Notes: generated by a model not told the origin, from the sequence alone. Positions 43,202-51,335 are shown, counted from the first letter of the stretch. The stretch: 64,000 nucleotides of DNA from SKLM01 sp964450435 (GCA_964450435.1 CAYVCX010000001.1:62001-126000); one strand, 5' to 3'. Made by a program: numbers and translations.

Positions 43202-43900
43202 CTAATCCTCCTCCGGACAGACAAGCATATAGCCGACGCCCTGGCTCGTCACGATGTACTCTGGGTCAGATGGATCTGCCTCCAACTTGCGGCGTAGGTA
43301 CCGTATGTAAGCCCGCAGATAGTCGAGATCATCTCGATATTCGGGGCCCCATACCTTTCCCAGTAGGTCGCTATGCGTCATGACGCAGTTCGGGTTCTTC
43401 GCCAGCTGACGGAGCAGGGCATACTCAGTCGGGGTGAGCGAGACGCGCTCACCCCGAACTTCGACCGTGCGACGGGCTAGGTTGATCTCCCACTCACCGC
43501 ACGTCAGCCTGGCGTCGAGGCCCTCCTCTGGATCTCGGGTCCGCCGCAGGACGGCCTTGACCCGCGCCACGAGTTCCTTAGCGTTGAACGGTTTCGTCAG
43601 GTAATCGTCAGCGCCGGCGTCGAACCCCTGTAGGACATCCTCGTGCCGGGCCTTCGCTGTGAGCATGATCACCCCCACGTCAGAGAACTCACGGATACGC
43701 TTACACACTTCAAGACCGTCTGGCCCGCTGGGAAGCCGGATGTCCAACAAGATGAGGTCGGGTTGCTCCAAGGCCATCGTGTCAATCCCGGCCTCTCCGC
43801 TCATCGCGGCGACTACTTCGTAGCCCACGGCCTCCAGCACAGCACGAACGAGCTGCACCACCCGGGGTTCGTCCTCAATGATCAGGATCTTCTCATTCAT
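43202..43900 (-). CDS. OmpR/PhoB-family response regulator
   Basis: 232 residues. The receiver domain (1-120) has acidic residues in IIEDEP, the phospho-acceptor in LILLDIRLPSG and the lysine in YLTKPFNAKEL. The C-terminal winged helix has LTPTEYALLRQLAKNPN … RAYIRYLRRKLE … VGYML, close to KdpE-type regulators. It begins 18 bases after the kinase stop, so it is the cognate partner. Two hairpins follow it. Confidence 0.93.
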   Translation of the reverse strand: MNEKILIIEDEPRVVQLVRAVLEAVGYEVVAAMSGEAGIDTMALEQPDLILLDIRLPSGPDGLEVCKRIREFSDVGVIMLTAKARHEDVLQGFDAGADDYLTKPFNAKELVARVKAVLRRTRDPEEGLDARLTCGEWEINLARRTVEVRGERVSLTPTEYALLRQLAKNPNCVMTHSDLLGKVWGPEYRDDLDYLRAYIRYLRRKLEADPSDPEYIVTSQGVGYMLVCPEED

Positions 43901-43918
43901 CGCCTGGATTCTCTTCTG

Positions 43919-45283
43919 CTATTGATGCTTCGAGTCCGACTTGCCTTGACTGACTCCATTGAGTGGAAGCGTGAAGTAGAATGTAGTCCCTTGTCCCACC
44001 TTGCTCTCCGCCCAGATACGACCGCCATGGGCCTCCACAATGGTGCGGGAGATGGGCAACCCCAGTCCCGAACCCACCACGTGGTGTCCCAGACCCGAGT
44101 CAACGCGGAAGAACTTGTCGAATAGGCGATTTAGATGCTCTGGAGATATCCCGACGCCCTGGTCGGCCACGCTGACAACGATCTCGCCTTCCGCCAACTC
44201 ACCGCTGGTGATGATCAGGCCACCTTCTGGAGAGTATTTCCATGCGTTGTCCAACAGATTTCTCAGTACCTGTCTGATCCGGTCTGGATCAGCATCCACG
44301 ATGGGGAAGTCCTCCGGGAAGTCGACCATGAATCGGTGGTCAGCCGTTCGATGTGCTATCTCGTCGATCGTCTCCCTGGACAGCTTCGGCAGCATAACCG
44401 GCTGAGGCTCGAGCTTAAGCAGCCCGGCGTCTATGATCGACGATTCCAGAAGGTCGTGGACCAGAGACTCCAGTGTGTCGCATTCCTCGTCGATGATCTC
44501 AAGGAACTCTCGTTGAGCCTCTGGATCGAACGAAGCCTCCTGCAATAGAAGGGCAGTGGAATAGCCTTTGATCGCGGTCAGCGGAGTGCGCATCTCGTGG
44601 GCCAGGATGGAGAGCAGCTCCCCTTTCAGGCGGTTCGCCTCATCGAGCGCGCGGGTTTCCTGGAGCTTCCTCCTGAGGCGGGCATTCTGGACGGCCAAGG
44701 CAACCAGGTCGACCACTGCCTGCATGAACGGCAAGTCTGCCCGGGCGAAGCTTCTGGGCTCCTCCAAGTTCTCCAGCAGGAGGACCCCTACCTTGGTCTC
44801 ACCCGTGAACAAGGGCATGCAGACGGCGCTTTGGGGCCAACGGTCACCTGTGATCGCCTCTCTGAACGCACGAGCGTTGTCCGCGGCGAGGCTGCGGCGG
44901 GACTTGGCCAGAGCTCTAGGTGTCGGGTAAAGTTGAGGCTGGCCAGTTTGGAAGGTCTTGCCGCAGGTCGCCTCGCCGATGGCAAGGCGGATATTCTGCA
45001 GGCTGGATAGGTCATAGCCGTGGGCTGCCCTGACGGCCAAGTGCTCGTCAGCAGGGTCGTAAAGCAACAAAACTCCCGCCTGTGCCGCATCCAGCGTCTC
45101 GACGAGGCTGGTCAGAGACCGGGCCAACATTGTGTCCAGATCCTGCTCAGTGGCGAAGATTCCCGCCAGCTCGAAGAGCACGGACAGCTGCGGATCCTTC
45201 GTGAGTACGGAGGTTGTTGCGCGCTCATCGCGATCGACAGACATCGGCGTGTCTTGCTCCGGTGTCACGGTCTGCTCAGACAT
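43919..45283 (-). CDS. GAF-domain sensor histidine kinase
   Basis: 454 residues, soluble. A GAF domain spans about 45-200 (LAVRAAHGYDLSSL … KVGVLLLENLEEPRSF). HisKA has phospho-histidine in LAHEMRTPLTAIKGY. HATPase has NLLDNAWKYSPEGG, DQGVGISPEHL and GSGLGLPISRTI. The N-terminal 30 residues are rich in Thr, Asp and Glu and look disordered. It is the first gene of the HK-RR pair, with a clear promoter. Confidence 0.92.
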   Translation of the reverse strand: MSEQTVTPEQDTPMSVDRDERATTSVLTKDPQLSVLFELAGIFATEQDLDTMLARSLTSLVETLDAAQAGVLLLYDPADEHLAVRAAHGYDLSSLQNIRLAIGEATCGKTFQTGQPQLYPTPRALAKSRRSLAADNARAFREAITGDRWPQSAVCMPLFTGETKVGVLLLENLEEPRSFARADLPFMQAVVDLVALAVQNARLRRKLQETRALDEANRLKGELLSILAHEMRTPLTAIKGYSTALLLQEASFDPEAQREFLEIIDEECDTLESLVHDLLESSIIDAGLLKLEPQPVMLPKLSRETIDEIAHRTADHRFMVDFPEDFPIVDADPDRIRQVLRNLLDNAWKYSPEGGLIITSGELAEGEIVVSVADQGVGISPEHLNRLFDKFFRVDSGLGHHVVGSGLGLPISRTIVEAHGGRIWAESKVGQGTTFYFTLPLNGVSQGKSDSKHQ

Positions 45284-45386
45284 CGTGATAGGCTTACTCC
45301 TTGCCCGACTAGGAGACCTCCTCTCGTGAGCTCTTGCTCACGCAACCAATGATTGCTTCGTTTGCCTGCATATGACCTTCAAAGAA

Positions 45387-45415
45387 AAGATACCCCTCAT
45401 CCGCTCGAATGTCAA
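45387..45415 (-). promoter_or_regulatory. Promoter of the HK-RR pair
   Basis: TTGACA (45415-45410), 17 bases, TATCTT (45392-45387) on the minus strand. The leader is about 100 bases. The rest of the divergent region, 45416-45578, holds nothing I can name. Confidence 0.65.
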
Positions 45416-45578
45416 CTCATTGGCCAGGCTCTGGCAGCACTCCGGGGATCCCCACTGGGCGGTTGGCACCCGCGACCAGCCGCGGTGTCACTGGAGGAAT
45501 GATCCTGTGCTCCATTCGTCCCCCTGGAGCCGGTGAGTTTGCTCGAGCTGTGACTCCGTCCGCGAGTGCCTGGTGTCC

Positions 45579-45606
45579 TTGCCACGGCTGTCCTTTTGGG
45601 TACAAT
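45579..45606 (+). promoter_or_regulatory. Promoter of transketolase
   Basis: TTGCCA (45579-45584), 16 bases, then GGG-TACAAT (45601-45606). About 35 bases before the start codon. Confidence 0.6.
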
Positions 45607-45644
45607 GGATCAGGCTTGGTTTTGTGACCTGGAAGGAGTCAACG

Positions 45645-47660
45645 ATGAGCGCTCATCTGGATCAGCTGTGCATCAATACCCTGCGGACCCTGGCCATGGA
45701 TGCTGTGCAGAAAGCCAACTCTGGACATCCCGGAATGCCCATGGGCGCCGCCGACATGGCCTACGTCTTGTGGACGCGCTTTCTCAAGCACAATCCGGCG
45801 GATCCTGACTGGCCGAACCGCGACCGATTTGTGCTGTCAGCAGGCCACGGCTCGATGCTGCTCTACAGCCTGCTGCACCTGACCGGCTATGACCTGCCCC
45901 TGGAAGAGCTTAAGAACTTCCGCCAGTTGGGGAGCCGCACTCCCGGGCACCCGGAATACGGTCTCACGCCGGGTGTGGAGACGACCACGGGTCCCCTGGG
46001 GCAGGGTTTCGCCAACGGTGTCGGCATGGCGATAGCGGAGCGGTTCCTGGCTGCGACGTTCAATCGTCCGGGATTCCCGGTCTTCGACCACTGTACCTAC
46101 GCGATCGTCTCCGACGGCGACTTGATGGAGGGGATCAGCCACGAGGCGGCATCGTTGGCTGGACATCTGGCTCTGGGCGGGCTTATCTATCTCTATGACG
46201 ATAATGAGATCTCCATTGAGGGCTCGACCGAGATCACCTTCACCGAGAGTGTGCCTGATCGGTTCGAGGCCTACGGCTGGCACGTGGCGGAGGTAGACGG
46301 GCACGACCTGGAGGCGATCGCCGGGGCAATACGCGCCGCTCAAGCGGAGGCGGAGAGGCCATCGCTCATCGTCTGCCATACGCACATCGCCTACGGCTCT
46401 CCCAACAAGCAGGACGACGCCGCTGCTCACGGTGCCCCGCTGGGGGAGGAGGAGGTGCGCCGCACAAAGGAAGCCCTGGGATGGCCGCCTGAGGCCGCGT
46501 TCTGGATCCCCGACGAGGCGCTGATCCGTTTTCGCCAGGCTGTTGACACGGGCCAGCAAGCCCAGGGTGAATGGAGGGCCCTGTTTGAGCGCTACAGCAA
46601 CGCGTATCCCGACGAGGCTGCGCTTCTGGAGTGTCTCTGGGCGGGCGATCTACCGGACGGGTGGCGGGACGAGCTGTCCTCTTTCACTCCTGACGAGGGA
46701 CCGATGGCGACCAGAAAGGCGTCCGGCGCAGTCCTCAATGCGATCGCCGGCGGGCTGCCCACCTTGATGGGCGGGTCGGCCGATCTGGCGCCCTCCAACA
46801 AGACGTGGCTTGAAGGATACAGCGACTTCCAACGCGACGAGTCGGCAGGGCGGAATATGCATTTTGGGGTTCGAGAGCACGCCATGGCCGCTATCTTGAA
46901 TGGAATGGCCCTTCACGGCGAGTTGGTCGCCTACGGCGGAACGTTCCTGGTCTTCAGTGACTATATGCGTCCGGCTGTACGTCTGGCGGCGTTGATGGAG
47001 CTTCCCGTCATCTATGTATGGACCCACGACTCGGTCTGGCTTGGCGAAGACGGGCCTACCCATCAGGCGGTGGAGCAACTGGCGGGTCTCCGGGCCATCC
47101 CGAACCTGGAGGTGATCCGTCCTGCTGACGCCAACGAGACGGCGGCGGCCTGGCGTACGGCTCTGGAGCGCCGAGACGGACCCACCGGGATCGTGCTTAC
47201 CCGCCAGTCTCTACCGATTCTGGATCGGAGCCAGCTCGCTGATGCCTCCGGGCTGGGGCGCGGTGCCTACGTACTCCGAGATGCTCCGGGGGGATCTCCC
47301 GACTTGATTCTGATCGCGACCGGGTCGGAGGTGCACCTGGCCCTCGAGGCTCAGGATGTTCTCACGGGAGAAGGGGTGCAGGTACGCGTCGTCTCAATGC
47401 CGTGTTGGAGCCGGTTTGAAGCCCAGTCCGAATCCTATCGAAACGAGGTGCTGCCGCCTCAGGTGGCGGAGCGCCTGGCCATCGAGGCAGCGGTTCCCTT
47501 CGGCTGGGAGCGCTACACAGGCTCGCAAGAACGAGTGATGGCCCTGGAGCGCTTCGGCGCTTCGGCGCCTTACCCGGACCTGCTGAACAAGTTCGGTTTC
47601 ACCCCTGAAGCCGTGGTAGAGAGAGCATTGGAGATCGTGGAGGGCACGCCGCGTGAGTGA
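45645..47660 (+). CDS. tkt: Transketolase
   Basis: 671 residues, the full length of bacterial transketolase; moves two-carbon units in the pentose phosphate or Calvin cycle. Features in order: N-terminal HPGMPMGAADMAYVLW; TPP/Mg motif SDGDLMEGISHEAASLAGH … YDDNEISIEG; the catalytic glutamate region FGVREHAMAAILNGMALHG; and the donor loop DSVWLGEDGPTHQAVEQLAGLR. The ATG at 45645 has AAGGAG seven bases upstream; an upstream in-frame ATG at 45573 lies before the promoter. Its end overlaps fdhD by eight bases. Confidence 0.96.
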   Translation: MSAHLDQLCINTLRTLAMDAVQKANSGHPGMPMGAADMAYVLWTRFLKHNPADPDWPNRDRFVLSAGHGSMLLYSLLHLTGYDLPLEELKNFRQLGSRTPGHPEYGLTPGVETTTGPLGQGFANGVGMAIAERFLAATFNRPGFPVFDHCTYAIVSDGDLMEGISHEAASLAGHLALGGLIYLYDDNEISIEGSTEITFTESVPDRFEAYGWHVAEVDGHDLEAIAGAIRAAQAEAERPSLIVCHTHIAYGSPNKQDDAAAHGAPLGEEEVRRTKEALGWPPEAAFWIPDEALIRFRQAVDTGQQAQGEWRALFERYSNAYPDEAALLECLWAGDLPDGWRDELSSFTPDEGPMATRKASGAVLNAIAGGLPTLMGGSADLAPSNKTWLEGYSDFQRDESAGRNMHFGVREHAMAAILNGMALHGELVAYGGTFLVFSDYMRPAVRLAALMELPVIYVWTHDSVWLGEDGPTHQAVEQLAGLRAIPNLEVIRPADANETAAAWRTALERRDGPTGIVLTRQSLPILDRSQLADASGLGRGAYVLRDAPGGSPDLILIATGSEVHLALEAQDVLTGEGVQVRVVSMPCWSRFEAQSESYRNEVLPPQVAERLAIEAAVPFGWERYTGSQERVMALERFGASAPYPDLLNKFGFTPEAVVERALEIVEGTPRE

Positions 47661-48453
47661 CGCTGGGGCCCGTCCTGTCAGCTACGTAGGTCACTTTGAC
47701 GCCGAAAGTCGACCGGTACACGGCGTGGTGCCGACTGAAGCTATGGTAACCCTCCACCTCAACGGCCCGGCCCTGGTCAGGCTGATGTGCACCCCCACGC
47801 ACTTGAAGGATTTGGCCCTGGGATTCCTCCTCAATGAAGGACTGATCCAGGGCCTGGACGACGTGGAGGTGATCGACCTGTGTGGCGACGGACACGGCGT
47901 CGATGTCTGGCTGGACCACGACGTTCGGAGACCAGAGGTGCGTGCCATTACCTCGGGCTGCTCCGGCGGAACGACGTTCGAGGATCTGAGAGGCTCATAC
48001 CATCCGACGCAATCCAATCTGGTGGTCACGCCGAAGCGGGTCACGGCGTTGATGGAGGAGCTGGCAGCCGCTGCCCGCCTCTACCGTCGGGCCGGAGGCG
48101 TGCATACGTCGGCTCTGGCTGCCGGGGGTGGAGAGGCGGCGCTGGTCTGCGTGGCCGAAGACATCGGTCGTCACAACACCCTGGACAAGATAGCTGGCGC
48201 GTGTCTGCGCAAGGGATTCGACACCCGGGACGGCGTGGTCTTGACCAGCGGCCGCGTCAGCTCCGAGATGGTGAGCAAGGCGGCCCATATGGGAGCCCCC
48301 CTTGTGGTCTCTCGAACCTCGCCGACCTCACTCTCGATCGAGCTGGCTCGGGCCTGGGGTATCACATTGATCGGCTACACACGGAGGCGGAGCTTCCGCA
48401 TCTACGCCGGTGAGGAACGCGTTGCTGGGGATGCTCAGGGGCGCAGAGGCTGA
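47653..48453 (+). CDS. fdhD: Formate dehydrogenase accessory sulfurtransferase FdhD
   Basis: 266 residues. Transfers sulfur to the molybdenum cofactor of formate dehydrogenase. The conserved cysteine lies in ITSGCSGGTTFEDL (CSGG replaces the CGGC-type loop of some relatives). The later blocks GVHTSALA and EDIGRHNTLDKIAGACL are diagnostic. The GTG start overlaps the tkt stop. No formate dehydrogenase or Mo-cofactor gene is in the window, so its client is elsewhere. Confidence 0.92.
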   Translation: MSDAGARPVSYVGHFDAESRPVHGVVPTEAMVTLHLNGPALVRLMCTPTHLKDLALGFLLNEGLIQGLDDVEVIDLCGDGHGVDVWLDHDVRRPEVRAITSGCSGGTTFEDLRGSYHPTQSNLVVTPKRVTALMEELAAAARLYRRAGGVHTSALAAGGGEAALVCVAEDIGRHNTLDKIAGACLRKGFDTRDGVVLTSGRVSSEMVSKAAHMGAPLVVSRTSPTSLSIELARAWGITLIGYTRRRSFRIYAGEERVAGDAQGRRG

Positions 48454-48471
48454 GTGGACAGCGAGGTCGAC

Positions 48472-48984
48472 CTACGCCAGTCTGTGCTCACAGTGCCGGC
48501 GGTGACCGCAGGCTGTGCAACGGTGGCCTTCGCTGTGATTGCGGGAAGCACTTCCGGCGCTTAAGTCCCGCCGCGTGCATTCCAGGGTACGCAACAGCTC
48601 GTGTTCCAGTCCCGGCACGTAGTCCACCGTGAAGGACCGGTCGGCGTACTCGATGATGCCGTGAGTGGGACGCCGTCCATACTCCTTCTCCACCAGCAGG
48701 CAATACGCGGCTGGCTGGAGCACGTGCGAGGGATACGGACGTTCTGGAGCGCGGCGTGACTTGACCTCGACGGGGATGATGTCGGCGCCGCAGCCCACGA
48801 TGTAGTCTGGTTTGCCGGTCAGGCGCAGCTCGTGCGAGAAGAGCGCGTGCTCTGACCGGCGCCAACCGCCGGCATCCGCGTAGGTCACCTTGCCGTCGGG
48901 GAGCCCGCTGCGTGTTCTGCCGCGCTGCGCGAGCCAGAGCAACAGCAGCCCCAGAGCGATCAGGATCACTGCCGCGATGATCAT
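48472..48984 (-). CDS. Cas4/RecB-like PD-(D/E)XK nuclease, C-terminal subunit with one TM helix
   Basis: 170 residues starting at the ATG that overlaps the previous stop (TAATG). Residues 2-18 are a transmembrane helix (IIAAVILIALGLLLLWL). The nuclease core follows: Asp 60 in TGKPDYIV, Glu 73 and Lys 75 in VEVKS, and Gln 90 in LQPAAY, the RecB/Cas4 motifs II, III and QxxxY. The end has C-x2-C-x5-C (Cys 156, 159 and 165), the three C-terminal ligands of the Cas4 [4Fe-4S] cluster. The fourth cysteine and motif I are in the preceding gene. No CRISPR locus is nearby. The protein is likely a membrane-tethered DNA-processing nuclease; the function is an inference. Confidence 0.82.
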   Translation of the reverse strand: MIIAAVILIALGLLLLWLAQRGRTRSGLPDGKVTYADAGGWRRSEHALFSHELRLTGKPDYIVGCGADIIPVEVKSRRAPERPYPSHVLQPAAYCLLVEKEYGRRPTHGIIEYADRSFTVDYVPGLEHELLRTLECTRRDLSAGSASRNHSEGHRCTACGHRRHCEHRLA

Positions 48985-49238
48985 TACCTCACCGCCGCCA
49001 GGATGACCAGGATCAGCGCACACGCCAGCAGGGCGCACCCAAGCCGTCGCAGAGCGAGAGGGACTCTCACGTCACGGCCGTGCCTTCGGTGGGCCATCCT
49101 GCCGGTTTCCATCGCGGCCCGATGCTCGGAGGGCAGGTTCTGCACCCTTCCCAACCACCAGGCCTGGGCGCAGTAGACGTACTCCCCCACTTCACTGGCC
49201 CGGATGAACCTCTGGTGCTGATCAGAACCCGTCCACAC
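48984..49238 (-). CDS. Cas4-like nuclease, N-terminal subunit with C-terminal TM helix
   Basis: 84 residues, GTG start overlapping the translin gene by 17 bases. The sequence RASEVGEYVYCAQAWWLGR holds Cys 23, matching the single N-terminal cluster cysteine of Cas4 (family pattern Y-x-C-x(3)W/L). METGRMAHRRHG (Glu 44, His 50) corresponds to nuclease motif I. Residues 62-83 are a transmembrane helix (LALRRLGCALLACALILVILAA). The stop TAA shares one base with the ATG of the next gene. Neither subunit is a complete nuclease, so a two-chain enzyme is expected. Confidence 0.78.
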   Translation of the reverse strand: MWTGSDQHQRFIRASEVGEYVYCAQAWWLGRVQNLPSEHRAAMETGRMAHRRHGRDVRVPLALRRLGCALLACALILVILAAVR

Positions 49239-49869
49239 GTTCCTCGAAGTCTCGCAGCGCGCGGATTAAGCGGTCCTGTCGGAGGCTGCTGGTGAGATCG
49301 CCGCGGGTGCGCTCGAGAACGCCACGCAGCTGGTCCACCCGGTGGCGCAGTCCACCGGTGATGGCATTGGGGAAGTCGAAGGCGTTCACCACATCATAGA
49401 CGTCGTCCATGATCCCGAGCAGGAGCTCGGCTGCCTCCAAATCTCCCTCTCGCATCTCGTCGAGAGCTCGGCGGCGGAGCTCGCTGGCTGCCTCGCAGAG
49501 CCCGTTCAGATACGACGGATAGGACACGTTCAGGTCCTCTGGCTCGGGGATCGGGTTCCCCTTGACCAGGGCCAGGGTGGCGTGTGCTTCGACTAGCTCT
49601 TTGAGGGCATCCCGGGTGTAGCCGGCGTGGCGCAGATTGGGATAGGGCTCGAGCGACTCCAGGATGTGATCCGCCAGGCTATCCGCCTGTCTGAGCAAGT
49701 CGTGAGCTTCATCCCACTCGTCGCGGTGACTGGCGCGAATCGCATTCCCGCACAGGCGGATCAGCTCACGGGTTCGGTGCAGCGCACCGTCGCGAACCGA
49801 GTTCCGTGTCTCGAAGTCCTTGCGGATGCGATCGGCCACGGCGGCCAGGTTCTCAATCCTCACACTCAT
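49222..49869 (-). CDS. Translin/TRAX-family protein
   Basis: 215 residues, nearly all helical. The blocks RELIRLCGNAIRASHRDEWDEA, PNLRHAGYTRDALKELVEAHATLAL, YLNGLCEAASELRRRALDEMREGD and FDFPNAITGGLRHRVDQLRGVLERTRGD match prokaryotic translin-like proteins. Translin and TRAX form barrel-shaped ssRNA/ssDNA-binding oligomers, and TRAX has RNase activity. Glu 91 and Glu 94 (ELVEA) fall at the place of the TRAX catalytic acidic motif. The ATG at 49869 is chosen because GAGGAG lies eight bases upstream, inside the end of the DUF3467 gene. It overlaps the Cas4-like subunit gene. Confidence 0.83.
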   Translation of the reverse strand: MSVRIENLAAVADRIRKDFETRNSVRDGALHRTRELIRLCGNAIRASHRDEWDEAHDLLRQADSLADHILESLEPYPNLRHAGYTRDALKELVEAHATLALVKGNPIPEPEDLNVSYPSYLNGLCEAASELRRRALDEMREGDLEAAELLLGIMDDVYDVVNAFDFPNAITGGLRHRVDQLRGVLERTRGDLTSSLRQDRLIRALRDFEERVDGF

Positions 49870-49874
49870 CAGGC

Positions 49875-50204
49875 TCACTCCTCGGGAGGGCCGGATGGTC
49901 TTACGCCGCCGAAGAACTGTTGAGCCAGTTTGCCTCCCGCCGAGGGCACCTTGATCTCGCCAAACTGAGCCTCGTATTTCTCGAGGTTGTCAGTCAGCGC
50001 TCGCAGCAGAAGCTTGGCGTGCATTGGCGTTGTGACGATGCGAGCATGGACCTTCGACTTAGGGGCGTTAGGCAACACGCGGGCGAAATCGATGATGATC
50101 TCCGATGGAGAGTGGGTGATCATCGCGAAATTCGAGTAGGTGGCTTCGAGGTCGGGCGGGACCTCGATGTTGACCTTCTGCTTGCGGGCGTGCGCGTCGC
50201 TCAT
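49875..50204 (-). CDS. DUF3467-family protein
   Basis: 109 residues. QKVNIEVPPDLEATYSNFAMITHSPSEIIIDFARVLP followed by KVHARIVTTPMHAKLLLRALTDNLEKYEAQFGEI is the typical DUF3467 sequence. The family is small, soluble and of unknown function, common in Chloroflexota and other thermophile-rich phyla. The start at 50204 has GGAGGT seven bases upstream. It ends five bases before the translin ATG, so those two are surely co-translated. The 180-base gap to ssb has no strong promoter. Confidence 0.88.
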   Translation of the reverse strand: MSDAHARKQKVNIEVPPDLEATYSNFAMITHSPSEIIIDFARVLPNAPKSKVHARIVTTPMHAKLLLRALTDNLEKYEAQFGEIKVPSAGGKLAQQFFGGVRPSGPPEE

Positions 50205-50383
50205 AGGGGAACCTCCTCGCATAGCTTGAGACGCTGATCGGCGCACGAGCATCGATCACCGTATCCAGTCTGGAGATGGATGTCGAAAACGAGGTGAGAT
50301 GCAGAGACCGCCGACCCAGGGCTGTCGAGGCGTCGGGCCGGGACAACGAACGCGGGCACGGCGGTCTGCTGGCGGAGCTTGGG

Positions 50384-50833
50384 TTAGAAGGGAATCTCCT
50401 CTTCGTCTTCCTCGGCTGGAGGCTCCTCGGGCGCGCCGCCGGGGATATCTGCTACGGGTTCTCCTCCGGCTCGGCCGAGGAAGCGCACAAATCGTGCAGT
50501 CACTTCAAAGCTGGCCCGGGCCTGACCGTCCTGCCCTGTCCACGTATGAGGCACGACCTGCTCCGATCCATCCGATTGCGGAAGTCGGTCGCCCCCCACA
50601 CGTCCCTTGACGAACACCTGATCTCCTTTGTTCAGATACTCACTGCAAGTCTCAGCTTGCCTTCGCCAAGCTGTGACGCGCCACCAGACTACCTCCTTAC
50701 GTTGCTGACCATCAGAGCCTGTCCACCTCCGGTCTGTGGCGACGGAGAGTGTGGTGACTGGCGTCCCGTTGGGAGTGTATCTCATCTCTGGATCACGCCC
50801 CAATCGTCCTATCAACGTGATTTCATGGTACAT
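50384..50833 (-). CDS. ssb: Single-stranded DNA-binding protein
   Basis: 149 residues. The OB fold starts MYHEITLIGRLGRDPEMRYTPNGTPV and includes SVATDRRWTGSDGQQRKEVVWWRVTAWRRQAE. The tail is short and ends in an acidic tip EEDEEEIPF, the usual docking tip for partner enzymes. AGGAGG lies before the ATG. Its start overlaps the stop of the small gene before it by 11 bases. It is upstream of DUF3467, translin and the Cas4-like genes. Confidence 0.94.
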   Translation of the reverse strand: MYHEITLIGRLGRDPEMRYTPNGTPVTTLSVATDRRWTGSDGQQRKEVVWWRVTAWRRQAETCSEYLNKGDQVFVKGRVGGDRLPQSDGSEQVVPHTWTGQDGQARASFEVTARFVRFLGRAGGEPVADIPGGAPEEPPAEEDEEEIPF

Positions 50834-51011
50834 TCTCGCCTCCTGTGTGTTGGTCGTAGATGGTCCAAGTCCAGTCCTGCGTCAAAGACGCGACGATCTG
50901 GTGCCGAACCCCTGGAGGGGTGCATGCCTTTGTGGCTTCACGGATCTGCTCCACTTTGCTCATATGAGCTGCTCGTCTTGTGGCTTTGTGCGGCGCGTCG
51001 GTTGTGGTCAC
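50823..51011 (-). CDS. Small protein overlapping ssb
   Basis: 62 residues from a GTG that overlaps the preceding stop (GTGA). An internal ATG at 50963 would give 46 residues. The sequence (…CTPPGVRHQIVASLTQDWTWTIYDQHTG…) has no family that I recognise. Overlaps on both sides argue for real, coupled translation. Confidence 0.5.
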   Translation of the reverse strand: MTTTDAPHKATRRAAHMSKVEQIREATKACTPPGVRHQIVASLTQDWTWTIYDQHTGGENVP

Positions 51012-51172
51012 TTCTTCGGCGAGCAGAAGGAAATCTGGAGCAAGGTTTCCAGTCCGACGTCAGGTAACAAGAAGCCAACGATGCAGTCGAACTCAGCAGG
51101 TCGGCGCAGGCGATCGGGTGCGTAGTGAATGAGCTGGCCCGGAAACAACTGCCAGGGATGATGACTCTCCAT
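51008..51172 (-). CDS. Small protein, first gene of the ssb operon
   Basis: 54 residues with an ATG at 51172 and GGAGAGG six bases upstream. It begins MESHHPWQLFPGQLIHYAP and contains FDCIVGFLLPDVGLETLL. No known family. It is the first frame after a good promoter, and its stop overlaps the next GTG by two bases. The codon use looks normal for the region. Confidence 0.55.
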   Translation of the reverse strand: MESHHPWQLFPGQLIHYAPDRLRRPAEFDCIVGFLLPDVGLETLLQISFCSPKK

Positions 51173-51222
51173 ACGCGACCTCTCCGATGAAGCTCACCTG
51201 GCCAACTGTGATAGGCGTTGCG

Positions 51223-51250
51223 ATTCTACCTCAAATGCAGTATCCGTCAA
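51223..51250 (-). promoter_or_regulatory. Promoter of the ssb-translin-Cas4-like operon
   Basis: TTGACG (51250-51245), 16 bases, then GG-TAGAAT (51228-51223) on the minus strand. The leader to the first ATG is about 45 bases. Confidence 0.65.
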
Positions 51251-51259
51251 ATGCGCTAA

Positions 51260-51286
51260 GCCCCCACCTTGAAAACAGGTGGGGGC
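51260..51286 (-). terminator. Terminator-like hairpin after the second glutamate dehydrogenase gene
   Basis: GCCCCCACCT (51260-51269) and AGGTGGGGGC (51277-51286) form a ten-base stem. It lies 50 bases after the gdh stop and ten bases before the ssb-operon promoter, separating the two transcripts. The T-run is weak on the minus strand. Confidence 0.6.
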
Positions 51287-51335
51287 CTTCTTGGGATTTG
51301 TTCTTGCCCGCTCCCAACGGTCACTCTATCAGGGC

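Noticed and set aside
48472..49238. CRISPR-Cas locus because of Cas4-like motifs
   Set aside because: No repeat-spacer array and no other cas gene in the window; the proteins are membrane-anchored and linked to ssb.
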